Assembly: GCF_000143535.2 (NCBI RefSeq)
Contig: NC_037311.1
Coordinates: 2,790,001-2,854,000 of the forward strand
Direction: 5' to 3'
From: Botrytis cinerea B05.10
Lineage: Eukaryota; Ascomycota; Leotiomycetes; Helotiales; Sclerotiniaceae
Length of the DNA: 64,000 nucleotides
Positions within the stretch are counted from its first letter, which is position 1; each line of letters opens with the position of its first letter. Shown in pieces: positions 48,383 to 60,349 of the stretch. Both the position numbers and the translations under genes were made by a program. The notes under the pieces were generated by a model, which was not told where the DNA came from, did no database searches, and saw only the letters and a list, made by a program, of their open reading frames with translations.

Positions 48383-49099
48383 CGGGGGAATTCAAACCAT
48401 CTCAAATTTGTATGATATTCGAAAAACAGGAACACTTTATACTCATAAGCAACACAGCATGGCACGAAGGACTCTACTAGCCACCAAGGTTTAGATGGAG
48501 ACTCCCTTCAGGCGACATGACTTATAAGTCCAAGTTCTCTGCGCTCTTTATTTCATCAATATATTGTAGCGTCAATTACATGTATGATATATCACATTAC
48601 ATAGCTCAAATATCCTCACCACCATCTCCTCTCCATCTTCATCCCTTTCCCATCAAATGTTCGCCCACTTCCAAGCTTGATACTAGCACGTGATTACCAT
48701 CCTTAGCCTACAAAGCTTAATCTCGTCCACCCCTGCAAAAGAACAAATTGCTTTCCGTCTTTCTCTGGTCGTTTCTCCAGATAAGTTTAAATTCCTGTGT
48801 CGGGATTGGTTTATATGAAGGGAGATCCAGAAAAAAAGAATCCCGCCCAAAATCTGGACCCTGACTTTAAACAAATATGTGGGATTCGAGAACCTCATAC
48901 TTGTGAAAACACCTTTATATATTCTCATCCTACCTACTACCCATATCATCCATTCTCTTTGATCCCTCCACCCTCTACCCTCACCCCTCCCGCCGTCAAC
49001 TTCTCCGCCGAGCACCGCAAGCTGCAGAAGCCAGTAAATCCGTCTCAAACTTCCTACAGCAAAACATTACAGTGATGCGCCAGCAATAGGAAACAATTC
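48383..49099. other. spacer before the small membrane protein
   Basis: About 0.7 kb. A plus-strand frame near 48815-49075 begins with ATG (MKGDPEKKNP) but becomes P/Y-rich and has no family resemblance; it may be an upstream ORF or 5' UTR of the gene at 49100. Nothing else seen. Confidence 0.35.
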
Positions 49100-49413
49100 A
49101 TGCACCCCTTCTCTATTCTCACACTTGCGATTTTCGTAGCCGGCTACATCACTGCGAGGTGGGATCTGGTTACTAGACTTTATGAGCTTGCAATATTCGC
49201 ATGGGATCACGGAGTAGTGGTTAGCTTTGATTTCCCCTGAATCAACTCAATGCATGTCACTAATAACACTTTGGCGCATAGGCACGAACTTTGAAAGGCT
49301 TCGCGATTCTTTCCCTCTTCTTCTTTTTGTTCATTATACCGGTGGAAAGGCTCGCGTCGAGGGAGACGACACTAGTAAATAAGCAATACATCTACAGCAC
49401 CAAGCCTAGCTAA
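49100..49413 (+). CDS. small two-transmembrane-helix protein (83 aa)
   Basis: Two exons, 49100-49219 and 49282-49413, keep frame across a 62-nt intron (GTTAGC and CATAG, with CACTAAT branch-like site). The product is 83 residues. A first hydrophobic helix, FSILTLAIFVAGYIT, is followed by ARWDLVTRLYELAIFAWDHG. A second, stronger helix, FAILSLFFFLFIIPV, is followed by a basic/polar tail ERLASRETT. The protein-like composition on both sides of a canonical intron is the main support; the exons are too short to stand out as ORFs. It ends only 131 bp before the GPI1 start codon on the same strand, so it could be transcribed together with it or serve as an upstream gene. I do not recognise a family. 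Alternative: an upstream ORF in the GPI1 leader. Confidence 0.55.
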
Positions 49414-49544
49414 TAATCCAATAGCATCCGCGATCTGGCAGCGTCGGCATATCTGCACGAGAACAATTGCGACGTCGGGGTTCTTTTTGAAGGAAGAGAT
49501 TTTATGATCAGTGAGCATTTGTCATGCCCGATCATGATGGATTG

Positions 49545-51892
49545 ATGAGGATTTTCTGGCCGAGGGATATACCAAGGAGCGATTCACCTGGAGTTATAGT
49601 TGGCTGGAGGAACTCTGGCCTTGATATTTTTGTGGTTGCGATCTTGGAAGATGTTGACGTGAGCAGCAATAAGGCTATATAAATTTGGATCCGACTGACG
49701 TAATTGCAGGCGCGCAATGTAGAGAATGCGTTGAAGGTCGGAACTCTGTTCCGAAATGCCAGTCATCCTATCGAGAGAATATATGAGTTATGTGGACAGT
49801 CTTCACTACAGGTATTGGGCTTGACAAATTCACCAGAAGCAGAAGTCGATAATCTTCAAATCCGCGCAACTACAGGGTCAGCATACAAATTACCTCAAAT
49901 ATCTTGTGCTCGAGCATCAACGAATCAAATAGTCGTCTTTGATCGACCTCAGCCTAATAGGATGCAATACATATCTCTAAAGCCAATATCTTTGGCATTG
50001 GATGACAAGGCTGAAATGGCATTTCATGCACCAGGCAGTGTTGATGCGGAGGAAGAACGAGGAGAATTAAGACAGAGGAAAAGGACCCAGGAACTAGTCG
50101 AAAAGCTGAAGTACCACTCAGTCGTTGAACATCCGCCATCACAAAAAGAGCTCGCCTTGCCAAGGATAGTCAATCAAATCAATTGTGCTTGGGAGGTCCA
50201 TCAATTATTACAGAAAAATATTTCGCTAGTTGGAGCTCGGTCAAGGAGAAGTCTGAGCGTGTCGGAAAGGGTAGTGGAATCAGCGACAACGATGCGTGAT
50301 TTCGTTCTTTTGACAATATGGCAACTCATCACTCTCTACATATATCCTATCATCAGACGTGGATTTGTCGTTGGTCTCCTATGTCATAGATTTGCTGCTG
50401 AAGCTTTACTCTTGATTTTAGAGTGGAGAGCTAAACCAGATTATGCAGCCTTGAAAGATATCTCCGCAACTGCACAGCAAGTGGAGATACGCTTGCAACA
50501 ATTCTGCTATTGGCCTATGCAATATGTCACACTTCGAAGAAGTAAAAGAGACTGGGGTAGTGTGACGACAAGTCATCCGGACTACATAAGGTTTTATAAT
50601 AGCCTTTGGCTAGTTGCTAATGATGTGATAATTGGAATTGCATTGGGGTCCTATATTATTGACAATTCCGCCTGGGTAGCAGAAACTATCAGTGATATCC
50701 TAAGCACTTATTCTATAGCTGCTCTACAAAGGACGATAAATTGGCTCATGGATTGGCCAGCTGGCTTAAAACTCAATACTGAACTGGCTGCCTTTCTTGG
50801 TGATTTGTTCTTATGGGTCATCGAACATTGGTCAAGTATGTCTATCGTCCTCTTCCACAAATCATGCGTTGACTAACTTTCACAGGCTGTATTGAAGCTT
50901 TGCATCCAATACTGCCCCATGTTATATGGGTCGTTGGTTTTTCTAGTTTTGCTGGAGCCAGCATGCCAATCGCCCTTTTCTCTGACTTGCTCACAATTCT
51001 AACACTTCACATCTACTCGTTTTACATGGCTTCTGCACGTATATTCAATTGGCAGTATACAATCCTCCTCTCTTTATTTCAACTATTTCGAGGCAAGAAG
51101 CATAATGTTCTTCGAAAACGTATCGATTCTTGCGATTATGATCTCGATCAACTATTGCTAGGCACGATTTTATTCACACTACTCTTCTTTCTCTTGCCTA
51201 CAGTAGTTGTATTCTACTTGGCATTTGCATGTGCACGAATGGCAATCATCTCATTAAAGGCCACTTTAGATGCTTTACTTACATGCTTGAATCATTTCCC
51301 ACTTTTTGCATTGATGTTGCGACTCAAAGATTCACAACGATTGCCAGGTATGTTCTCACATAACTTTTCCGGACTACATCACACTAACATACAAAGGTGG
51401 CATACGATTTGAACTTCGAGATGCTCAACAACTAGCGAGCCAAATACCCAACACTCCATCTTCTCCACCAACATCTTATATATATCTCAAAGTATGTTGA
51501 CTCTCTGCCCGCTCATCTAGCTTTACATTATTAACAGAAATCTATAGTCCGTCCCCCTCACTTTCCGTGCCATGTTCCACCAATATTTCCAACTCGGGCA
51601 TCGTATCCGTAAACACTACGCTTCGGCTCGTGTTCTTCTTTGTCTCGCGACCGGCAAATTCGTTCCACCTATACATCGGAAAAATCTTTATTCGCTTCAA
51701 TACAGCATGTTACCAGCTCGTCGAGCAGGTATTATGGATATGTGGTATGCATTGACGACCAATTCTGATGAGGGAAAGGAGAAGAGGAGAGGCAGTGCTG
51801 GGTGGTTGAATGGTGGTGTGGCCAGTTTGGCCAAAGGGAATGGAAATCTGAGAAGAGGGAATGGGTATATGGCTAGAAGGGGTGGACATTAG
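49545..51892 (+). CDS. GPI1: GPI-N-acetylglucosaminyltransferase complex subunit Gpi1 (PIG-Q)
   Basis: Five exons (49545-49658, 49710-50835, 50886-51347, 51397-51491, 51548-51892) encode 713 residues. The N-terminus, MRIFWPRDIPRSDSPGVIVGWRNSGLD then VVAILEDVDARNVENALKVGTLF, is typical of fungal Gpi1. Several hydrophobic helices run from about residue 245 to 560 (LLTIWQLITLYIYPII, WVVGFSSFAGASMP, LLLGTILFTLLFFLLPTVVV). The conserved end is SVPLTFRAMFHQYFQLGHRI then RKHYASARVLLCLATGKFVP. It acts in the ER membrane, where the complex makes the first GPI-anchor intermediate, GlcNAc-phosphatidylinositol. The last intron uses a second CTATAG acceptor, which restores the frame. The first exon is needed for the conserved start and would be missed by ORF-only calling. 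Its product is needed for GPI proteins such as the GH76 enzyme downstream. Confidence 0.95.
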
Positions 51893-52369
51893 AGGTTTTG
51901 TGGAATGCATGTGGATCTAAACGAGTGATTGACGGGCTCTTTTGTATATACGATTGGGTTTTCATGGGCCAAATGAGTTGAGATGAGATGGGATGAATAA
52001 AAAGAGAGTTGGAGAAGGTTTGAGATGATAGGTTATGTATGTACTGTATATAGATACGGATTACTTAATGATAATATTTCCAGAATCATCAGTTTTTAGA
52101 TTTTACATGTTCACAATCGGAATGGGCAAATGATTTTGTGTGTGTGTGTGTGAAACAAATTATAATATCCTTTCTCTCTTTTCATTTCATAGCATTCGTC
52201 AATTATTGACTGACTCCCATATTATCATATCCGTTTCTGCTGTGCTGTTTCATGTTTTGTCCCATCATGTCCTATCCATCAACCCTTTTCCAGCTCCGCC
52301 ACATCCATCTGCAAGTAATCATACAAATCTCATCCCCGACCTCTCCCTCACCTCACCTCCCCATCTCCT
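51893..52369. other. convergent intergenic region
   Basis: Holds the 3' ends of GPI1 and of the LEA-like gene, which are convergent. Contains a TGTGTG run at 52138-52152 and T-rich possible polyadenylation signals. No gene seen. Confidence 0.5.
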
Positions 52370-52872
52370 CTACAACTTCCCCTTCACCTCGCTCGCCTTC
52401 CCCTTCGCCTCTCCCTTCAACTCCGCCGCCTTTCCCTTCGCCTGACCGGCTAACTCGGAAGCTTTTCCAGATACTTCCGACGCGGTGCCCGATGCAGAAC
52501 CAGTTGCGGAGGATGTAGCGCCTTGGGCTTGAGAGGCGGCTTTGGATGCGCTGGTTTTGGCTGAGGAGGCCGAGAGGTTGGCTGCGGATTTTACTTTTTG
52601 GGTTGCGGTTTCTGTGGGGAGGAAAGGGGACGTTAGTTGTGTTGGGGTTTGTTTAGGGGGGGGAAGGGAAGGGGAGACATACGACCAGCTTCAATACCAT
52701 CTACGATTTTGCTCGCGACGGCTTTGTCGACTTGGTGAACGGTTTCTTTGACGGTTTCGGTGGCGGATTTGCGGGTGCTGAGGGTGGAGGAGAAGGGACG
52801 GCTGGCTTGGATGCGCAGTTGGGGGGTGAAGAGGCGGGATTGACGGGTGAGGGTTCTGCTTATGGATTGCAT
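52370..52872 (-). CDS. mitochondrial LEA-like (late-embryogenesis-abundant type) protein
   Basis: Two exons, 52683-52872 and 52370-52611, encode 143 residues. The first 40 residues are rich in R, S, T and Q with no acidic residue (MQSISRTLTRQSRLF), ending near RPFSSTLS, a typical mitochondrial presequence. The rest is a run of 11-residue-like amphipathic units of A, K, S, E, Q and G (ATETVKETV, SKAASQAQGAT, GKASELAGQAKGKAAELKGE), the hallmark of LEA/apolipoprotein-like helices. Such proteins protect mitochondria or membranes during drying, freezing or heat. The 71-nt intron has GTATGT and CCACAG ends. The longer frame upstream lacks an ATG before 52872. Microsatellites fill the upstream DNA. 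Confidence 0.82.
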
Positions 52873-53039
52873 TTTGAGGGGATGGATGAGATGTGGTTGT
52901 TTATCTTGTTTGGTTTTGTCTGGTTGGTTGGATGAGTATGTGTATGTGATTAATTTTTCTTTGGTATCAGAAGATTTCGCGTGTACTTGTAAAGAGAAAA
53001 AATACAAGATCAATAATCTAGACAGAAAGAAAGAAGTCA

Positions 53040-54013
53040 CTACCTATATATACTCTCTCTCTCTCTCTCTCTCTACAAAATCCATCCCATCCCACCCCAT
53101 CCCAGAAACCTAGCTCTAATCAAACAGGCTAAGAAGGAAAGAAAGAGCTCATCCAGCCATCCAGCTTCCTTCCCACGCACGAGCTAGAAAGAAAGACAGG
53201 TAGGTAGGTAGGTAGGAGAGCAGGAGCTTCCCTCCTATCCGTCACAATGACGTCACTTCCGTTCCACCACATCGCACATCGCACATCATACAATACATCG
53301 GTAAGGCGAAGCTAAGCTAATAATAATAAGCCAAGCTCTCTACGACTAGCTACCTACCCACGAGCCTACGATATCTATGTCAATATGAGCTAGACACCTA
53401 CGAATCAATCGTACCTAGTCAAGGAAATAAAAATTACCCCTCTTTCTCATATTCATCGACACCACGACACCTAACCTAAGCTCCATTACCTCATTCTTTG
53501 ATTATTCCCGATCTGAGATCTGAGGTGAATGTCATTTATGTACCTCACCATTCACGGTGTACGGTGGGTGTGTGTGGGAATTTATGTTACGTGATGAAAT
53601 ACAAGTAAACAAGTAAACAAGAAATGGCCATTTTATATAATCTTGTCTGTTCATCTAGTAGTCGGTAGCTACTCGTACATCGAAGAGTAAAGTGTATGCG
53701 AAGGAAGTGGTGATACCTACCTACCTACCTACCAATCTACCTACCTACCTATCTTGTAAAGGGGAAATCGAATTCTGCATATACATATGGCACAATTGCC
53801 AATTCCCATGACGAACCGATTCCGAATACTGGGTGGGTACTTTATTTATAATAATAGTACCAAAGAGAACAGTTTCCACTCGCTCCACTCGCAATCGTAA
53901 GGTAAGCTAAAGTAAATATTGCATACAACTAACTACCTACCTACCTACCTATCTACCTAAACAAGGAATTGCCATCGTTCAGAAGATACAAGATAAACAA
54001 GTCCCCCTCCCTT

Positions 54014-54045
<32 letters not shown>
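53040..54045. repeat. microsatellite-rich intergenic DNA
   Basis: Contains a (CT)n run at 53052-53074, (TAGG)n at 53200-53216, (CTAC)n/(ACCT)n at 53717-53750 and again at 53930-53956, and a C20-A9 homopolymer pair at 54014-54042. These tetranucleotide arrays are the same motif on opposite strands. No gene was seen between the LEA-like gene and the tRNA. The homopolymer length is likely uncertain. Confidence 0.8.
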
Positions 54046-54221
54046 CTGAATAAATAATTTCCCATTCATAATATCAAAGTAATTCGCAAATTTGTCTATG
54101 ATACATACATACACACACATATTCCAAATTCCATCCTGTTCATCTCTCTCCCATGACATCCGTATGTTCGCACATCTCCGCCAACAAAAAGAATTCCCTC
54201 CCCCACAAAAACAAAAAGAAT

Positions 54222-54336
54222 TGAACAGAGGGGGATTCGAACCCCCGCGGGCTAAGCCCATGAGAATGCTAATTGATTTTACACCAACTAAGCTAGAAGC
54301 TTGAGTCACACGCCATAACCACTCGGCCATCTGTCC
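54222..54336 (-). tRNA. tRNA-Leu(CAA) with intron
   Basis: On the minus strand the acceptor stem GGACAGA pairs with TCTGTTC. The D-arm reads GCCGAGTGGTTATGGC, the long variable arm is GGGC-TTA-GCCC, and the T-arm is GGGGGTTCGAATCCCCC, as in class II tRNAs. The anticodon loop CTCAAG gives CAA, followed by an intron of about 32 nt ending before TTCTCA. One U-U mismatch in the anticodon stem makes the isotype slightly uncertain; a serine tRNA is the alternative because of the similar arm. Confidence 0.8.
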
Positions 54337-54853
54337 CGAAAAATCATTATTCATGATTCGTTGAAGATGGGCGACTTGTTTGCGTATATATTATCCCAGA
54401 TAAAAGAGTGGAGGAAGAAAAAGAGAGGAAAAAGATTTTTTGGGATGTTGAGTGGGGAAGGAAATTGTGTGATTGGTTGGAAGACATGATGTGATATGGT
54501 GCATGAATTGATTGATACGAGACTAGTCGATCAGTAATTTTCAAGTGACAAAATTAGAAATTCAAAGGCCGTTTGATTTCTCAGTCCTTGACTTGTTCTG
54601 TTCTATCTAGATAGATTTAAATGTACAAATTTTATCTAGTAAATGAATACTAAAAGCTGATGAATGGATACCCTAGTATCGAAATCCAGATTGGAAGATG
54701 ATAATAATATACTCCCCTACCCCTAATGCAAAATGCTGGTGATGTACCCCGAAAATGTATATGTACACATGATTTGAACCCCAAACGCCCAGCTTATTCC
54801 ATATAAACATACAACCATCTTTCCCTCACAATGCCCCATTCACCCTCCACATC
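54337..54853. other. short intergenic region
   Basis: The tRNA 5' flank and the GH76 gene 3' flank; AT-rich with no ORF of interest. The tRNA upstream side contains A/T tracts. Confidence 0.5.
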
Positions 54854-56362
54854 TCAACCCAGAACCATAAATCCCACACCTCCGATGACACCGGTTATTA
54901 CAAGCGCCGTTAAGATTCCTGCTCCGGCTCTATCTCCACTGGTGACTGGTGTTTCGACTGTTCCATCACTAGCGGTACTACTTCCACTTCCACCTGCTGC
55001 ATTTCCTACACTCGTTCCGCCGGTAGTGTTTGTAACGAGATTGGGTGCTGTCCCAATAAGTGTTGCTTGAATGATACTTAAAGCGCTCATTTGTTCTCCG
55101 ACTCCGTATTTTCCATCGTAGGTGCTTCCCGCAGTCCAATGTTCTCCACATGCTCTTCCGCTACTTCCTCCATCGCATTGTTCTGCTGCGGCTTGAGCAG
55201 ATGCGTTAATGTAAGTCATGATTGTTGGTTCGGTAAACGGAGCGATTTTAGTTGTTGCCGCCATCCAACGAGAAAGGTAGGCTTTAAATGATTGTTCATC
55301 GGTGTCGCAACCCACTGAGGTAGTTTCACATGCTGCTTCATACATAACATTATCTTTGAAGAATACACTACTAGCATTCAAAAGTCCTGATGTTCGACTT
55401 TCCCAAATGGATGATCCGTTGGTCTGTGAGGCATGTGTTAGTATATGGCTTGTCCGGAAGAGGTTTAGGAATAGAAAGGGGGAACGAACGTAATTGTACA
55501 TCATGGCGGCCCCGAAAAGATAGATACCAGCGTTGTATGTCCATTGTATATGATCGAGAGAGCTGCAATTTGTTGTATCGGATGTACCGTCATATACTTC
55601 ATAAGCATCACCGATCAATCCAACAGATTGTTCCCATTGAAAGATCTTTTCGGCCCAATCGGCATATGATGAATTTCCAGTATATCTTGCCAACCTAGCT
55701 CCTAAGTTGAAGAAACAACCGTTCGCAATACTATTCTTATAGTCGTATCCAGAGTTGAATGTAAAGATTTGCCATCTCAAACCACCTCCACAAGTTGAGT
55801 CATCCCATCTAGCTGCCATATCGTTGAAAACTGCTTGCGCCATTGCTAGCCAGCCAGGTGTTCCACTATCCGGATTGTCGAAATTAGCCTCTGCAGCTGT
55901 CATAGCAGCCATTCCCCAGAATCCCTGATCATCATTTCCTTCTGTCTTTGTCTGGTTGAGAGGCATGAAATCGTAATCGTCGCCAGCTTGATGTAGGAGA
56001 GCCTCTTTTACTTCGGCGTTATAGGTAGTGTCCCCAGTATAATACCAATAGTCGACCATTATACCAAACATAGCTCCCGCCTCCCACCAATAATAGGGGT
56101 CGGGTAAGTTACCAGCGACATCTCCGGTATTATTTCCCGTGTAGTATTTCATCATGTCGTAGGCGACATCGGATGCGGCGGTTTTGATGCTTTCTGATCA
56201 TAGTTATTCAATCAGTGTATTGCTCTTCACTCAACAGGAAGCAACATATAGAGACAACATACCATCAGAGCTCAAATCAAGGGTTATTGCACTAACCAAA
56301 CTACTACATGTTGAGCATATAGCAGCAGTATATGCCAAGGCTTTTCCTCCACTGACCCTCAT
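54854..56362 (-). CDS. GPI-anchored endo-alpha-1,6-mannanase, GH76 (Dfg5/Dcw1 type)
   Basis: Three exons (56263-56362, 55490-56193, 54854-55423) encode 457 residues. Exon 1 encodes the signal peptide ([16 protein letters not shown]) and is needed to reach the family start [22 protein letters not shown]76 marks are [20 protein letters not shown] with [28 protein letters not shown] (the two adjacent aspartates are the catalytic pair), and [16 protein letters not shown]. The C-terminus has a Gly/Ser/Thr spacer with a plausible omega site around [10 protein letters not shown], then a hydrophobic tail ending GGVGFMVLG, fitting GPI attachment. Dfg5/Dcw1 transfer GPI-anchored wall proteins from the membrane to beta-glucan, so this may process proteins such as the WSC-type wall protein here. 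No catalytic residue is missing. The intron donor GTTCGT is non-consensus. Confidence 0.93.
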
Positions 56363-57571
56363 CTTGCTCCTCTTCCGTGATTCAAACTAGAGTATAGATA
56401 CTGTATATAGGGCTTCTTCGCCAATCACAATACCAAGATGGGGGGCTTCTGATCAATTCTAGATTTGCAAACGATTCGGCCAAACGAGAGTATAAGATAA
56501 AATATGCCGGATCGCTGTTGTTTAAGAAGGAAAGCGTACTGTCTTACCGTCGAGTCGAAAAGAAACGAAGACTATTCTCCAGGACTTCAAAGTGAGGAGA
56601 GACATGCTTCCCACCACACTTACCTCTAGTTCCATAATAACAAAACTCCTGGTCCACTGTTCTGTTTTTGACATACGGCCCACGGCAAGTCTTCTTTGGT
56701 TTCTTCCTTTTAATAGACCTTACCTTGCGCGTCAGCCACATCCCAGCGAATTTTAAAACACCATTCTCAGAATCTTGTAGACCCACCAGCGGTTTTCCCT
56801 GGGAACGAAACTAGAGACTCTGAGAGATTTAGAACTCTATGGGCTGGAAGAGGAATGCCTGGCTCATAACAAAATGAATAATGGATACGCATTGGCTTAC
56901 GCGGTGGGTACGTCATCCTTGTTTGGTTCACGTTTAATTGATTCCCTGGCGTTCCCTCATCTCCTAGAGACATCCAAAGTTTCCTCCCATCTCACCGTCG
57001 TGAATCGAGTATCAAACCTCTCATACATGCCACTTTTGATCTTGATATAAAACTCTCCAAAAGCAATAACGAACTATGATAGAAGCCAAGCCATAATTGT
57101 CTTGGATTGCGACGCTTAGTATGGTCCAAGTCGAGAGAGTAATCCTCCGTTTTTCTTGATGAAGCTTGAAAAAAGCTTGTCTCCACCAAGTACCGACAAG
57201 GAACCGTCAATGGCGGAGATTGGCGGCAAGGATAGATGGATACGAGATTGTGTGGCTGGTCACGTGGAGGTGTGCGAATAGGGGTGGTCCAGAACATTGA
57301 AACATGTTTGTTGGTGAGGTAGGAAGACTTCCTTCTGGGGTTGCGATACACAGCAATCGCTCATGTTTGATCGTGTTCTCCTTCCACATAACATAGAAGA
57401 CATCTTGAAATCCGAACTTACGATGCACACCAAGAACAACGTTGTGCCGTCGAAATCACCTTGACGATTTATTTTGGTGGTCTTCCCATGACCCCACCAC
57501 AGCTTTGTCATGATTTTCATGCAGCCGCTCCACTCATGTGACCAGACTTTGTGTTCAGTTGGATCCGATCA
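56363..57571. other. intergenic, no gene seen
   Basis: Upstream region of the GH76 gene. Short minus-strand ORFs at 56544-57351 have no shared frame or splice support. Nothing recognised. Confidence 0.4.
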
Positions 57572-57915
57572 TCATTTGATACCCAGAGTTCTCTGCGATA
57601 ATGCTTCGTATCTTTTGCGCCCGTCGACAATGCCAGATTTGGTGGTGGAATACGTGGTGGTTCCACATACGATGATAACACGCCAGATAGTCAGGTGCTC
57701 GTGACGAGATGTAGGAAGATTTGTAATACGATGTTGCCAATGCTTGGTAGGGGAGTATGTAAATAACATACAAGAATGTGGTCTTTCTTCAATGGACAGA
57801 CAGAGCAGAGTTGCTCTTGCTCTTTGGTCAATTTTCCATCAATCAAGTCACCTGATAAACACTTTCTGTATCCACGGGCGACGGGTGTGTACTCCGGACC
57901 CTTTGCAGATACCAT
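57572..57915 (-). CDS. possible small two-exon gene (89 aa), unknown
   Basis: An ATG at 57915 opens MVSAKGPEYTPVARGYRKCL, then EQLCSVCPLKKDHIL. Splicing out 57698-57771 (GTATGT donor, CACGAG acceptor) continues as HLTIWRVIIVCGTTTYS and ends LSQRTLGIK. Three cysteines in the first exon and a short hydrophobic stretch in the second are the only features. The acceptor is weak and no branch site is clear, so the gene is uncertain. It is divergent from the 2EXR gene, 300 bp apart. Confidence 0.3.
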
Positions 57916-58212
57916 TATGGTAATGGAAGCTGCGATGGCGCGATCATGCAAAGCCAAGAAAAGTACCTTGCTGGTTAAATGGTCAAATCGCAAACACAGT
58001 CCATTGTATTATGATTCACAATATTTCTTGGACGTTCACGCTCAACAACCTTGTTGGGTTCAATATCATCAAGGTACTTATTATATCTTTACAAAGTGTA
58101 TAGATTTATCTGCACTGCTCCCACTGTGCTCTCTTGGGTTTCCCATCTTTCAAACATACAGCACGTTTCAATCGCAACTCAACTTCCCTCTGCATCTTTC
58201 AAATCAGCAATC

Positions 58213-59256
58213 ATGAAGGTTGTTGGCCCGCAAACCGAAAGAGAGATAGATGCTGGAAAACAGTGCCTCAAAAATCTCCTTGATCTTCAAATGGCCGACA
58301 AACTAGACATGGTTTCCAAGTGGCCAAGTCAATGGTTTGATATCATATTGAGGAAACATCACAACCATAAGGACTACAAAGGTGTAATAGAGCTTTTCCA
58401 TGAATTGGATCTATGGGAGCTTAGATCGTTTTTGTTGAAAGGCTTGACTTGCAGAAACCTCTCGGAATATCGTAATATACGGTATCCACACATCGAGTCG
58501 GGTCCGAAGACACAACTTGGCGACCGCACTTTTCCTTCCTTCAAGAAATTGCCAGCCGAGCTTCGATTGGATATATGGGAATACGCATTCGCAGAGGATC
58601 TCTTACCAAAAGTCCACCATTTGAATAACACAGACCGCAATACTGGAAAGATCACCGACTCAATCACATCACATCTCTCGTTCTCCAATATCGTACAAGT
58701 CTGTAAGGAATCTCGAGAATGGTATCTTTCGCGGACACAAAATACTTGGGCATTTGGAACATACATCAACTTCCATGTCGACATTTTGTACTTGACCAAA
58801 CAAATTGAAGCATCCAAAATTGTTTACGAGACTCTCCTCTCTTGTCCTCACATGGCCAAGGTTCAAAATTTGGCATTGCGTCGAACATTTCTTACCGACA
58901 ACCCTCAGAGTGCTTCCACTCAGGTCGAAGCCTCTGAATTTATTCGAGAAAACATTCCCTCTTTGAAAAACATCTACGTCGTCATTAACGAAATCCGAGA
59001 CTCAACAATCATCGACCGAGATAATGACATCAAATTTCAACATCTCTCAGCAAGACAAAAGAGAAAGTGGGTAGACATCGGGTATGCTAGGACATGGCTG
59101 AAATGGGTGAATAAGATTATGATCGGTAAGGGTTACAATAGTGTAAATCATCATTTTGTGATGGTTGGTACTCAATGTACAGACGTACTGTCCTCGGATT
59201 ACGGAGAGGTGACCTTCGAGAGGAAGATTCGTGATGGAAGTCTTGAGCTATTTTGA
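58213..59256 (+). CDS. 2EXR-domain-like protein
   Basis: Single-exon ORF of 347 residues from the first in-frame ATG at 58213; the frame upstream has no ATG and is hydrophobic noise. Residues about 110-210 carry the 2EXR signature, FPSFKKLPAELRLDIWEYAF, followed by ICKES-like NIVQVCKESREWYL and, about 25 residues on, FHVDILYLTK. The family is widespread in filamentous ascomycetes, often in many copies, and its role is unknown. The N-terminal 100 residues are helical and charged. No signal peptide is present. No introns or frameshifts seen. Confidence 0.8.
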   Translation: MKVVGPQTEREIDAGKQCLKNLLDLQMADKLDMVSKWPSQWFDIILRKHHNHKDYKGVIELFHELDLWELRSFLLKGLTCRNLSEYRNIRYPHIESGPKTQLGDRTFPSFKKLPAELRLDIWEYAFAEDLLPKVHHLNNTDRNTGKITDSITSHLSFSNIVQVCKESREWYLSRTQNTWAFGTYINFHVDILYLTKQIEASKIVYETLLSCPHMAKVQNLALRRTFLTDNPQSASTQVEASEFIRENIPSLKNIYVVINEIRDSTIIDRDNDIKFQHLSARQKRKWVDIGYARTWLKWVNKIMIGKGYNSVNHHFVMVGTQCTDVLSSDYGEVTFERKIRDGSLELF

Positions 59257-60259
59257 TTGATGTTAGAGATGTCTGTCATTTGGCTTTTGGGTGCATGAGT
59301 ACGATTACGATGCTTTGGTTGGAGTTAAGGCTGGAAACATTGCGGGGGTCGGATTGGGGTTCTGGGCTTGAGGTTTATGGTTTGGTTGCTTGCTTATGGA
59401 ACGATATAAGGTGTGTTGCTGGATATTCAGTGGAATTGGGGAATTGGATGCGAATTATGAAATATGATAGAGGTGATAGCGAAGAGGGGTCTTGAATCGG
59501 AAGGTTAAGGAATTCAACCGGATAAGCATAGTCTGGAGCGGGGGGTATATCTCGTCGAAGGATATTACACTGGAACGATGCATGGGGTTTTGACATGAGC
59601 AGTCTCTCATATGTATAGATAAGTTTAATCATACTTTTCGACACACATTTTATGCTTTCATACATGAAAAAGATTTACTGGCGACATATCAGTCAAACCA
59701 CCAATTATCTTCGTCGGACCCTGTACAAATCATACATAAACATCGGATCTGGACTGAATAAATACTCCCTCTAGGTGATATCAAAAAATAACGTTTCATT
59801 AGGGGCGAGAGAAGGTGCGCCATACTCGTTCTGTTATATGAAAACGATGTGAAGAAGATCATGAATGAATGCATATATTTTTTGGTCAAATTTAATTTGT
59901 GTGTGCGTGTCTTTGGAATAATTGCTCACTTTGATTGTTTTTCGATTGAAAAAATTATTTGTTATTAGCACTGTTATTATTATGTATGTATGATATATGT
60001 ATATATGTATGTAGGTATATATGTAAATATTATTAGATGGAGATTCAATATATAAATTGTTTCGAAAAAAGACTGAGCATATTAGATAAAAGTGGAGTAA
60101 CTTCGGCATTTCACATCAAAATACCCGATGTCAGCTAATTCATTACACCATCAAAAAAAAAAAAAAAAATCATCGAATTTTCAAAACAGAAACTGGAATT
60201 AGAGAGGCCAAAAAAGACAAAAAGAGAATTGTGGTTGAAGTTGGCCTCAACTCGCAGAA
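59257..60259. other. intergenic, AT-rich microsatellites
   Basis: 3' flank of the 2EXR gene, then AT-rich DNA with TATGTA-type repeats at 59983-60025 and an A17 run at 60154-60170 near the tRNA 3' end. No gene seen. Confidence 0.5.
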
Positions 60260-60349
60260 TGCGGCTTCTGTGGATCGAACACAGTGCCTCCAGATTAATG
60301 AACCGAAGTGAACTTCAGTCTGGCGCTCTCCCAAGTGAGCTAAAGCCGC
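60260..60349 (-). tRNA. tRNA-Phe(GAA) with intron
   Basis: On the minus strand the acceptor stem GCGGCTT pairs with AAGCCGC, followed by discriminator A. The D-arm is TAGCTCACTTGGGAGAGC. The anticodon stem CCAGA and loop CTGAAG give GAA; an intron of about 18 nt (TTCACTTCGGTTCATTA) precedes ATCTGG. The T-arm is CTGTGTTCGATCCACAG. Each stem pairs well, so the call is firm. Confidence 0.93.
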
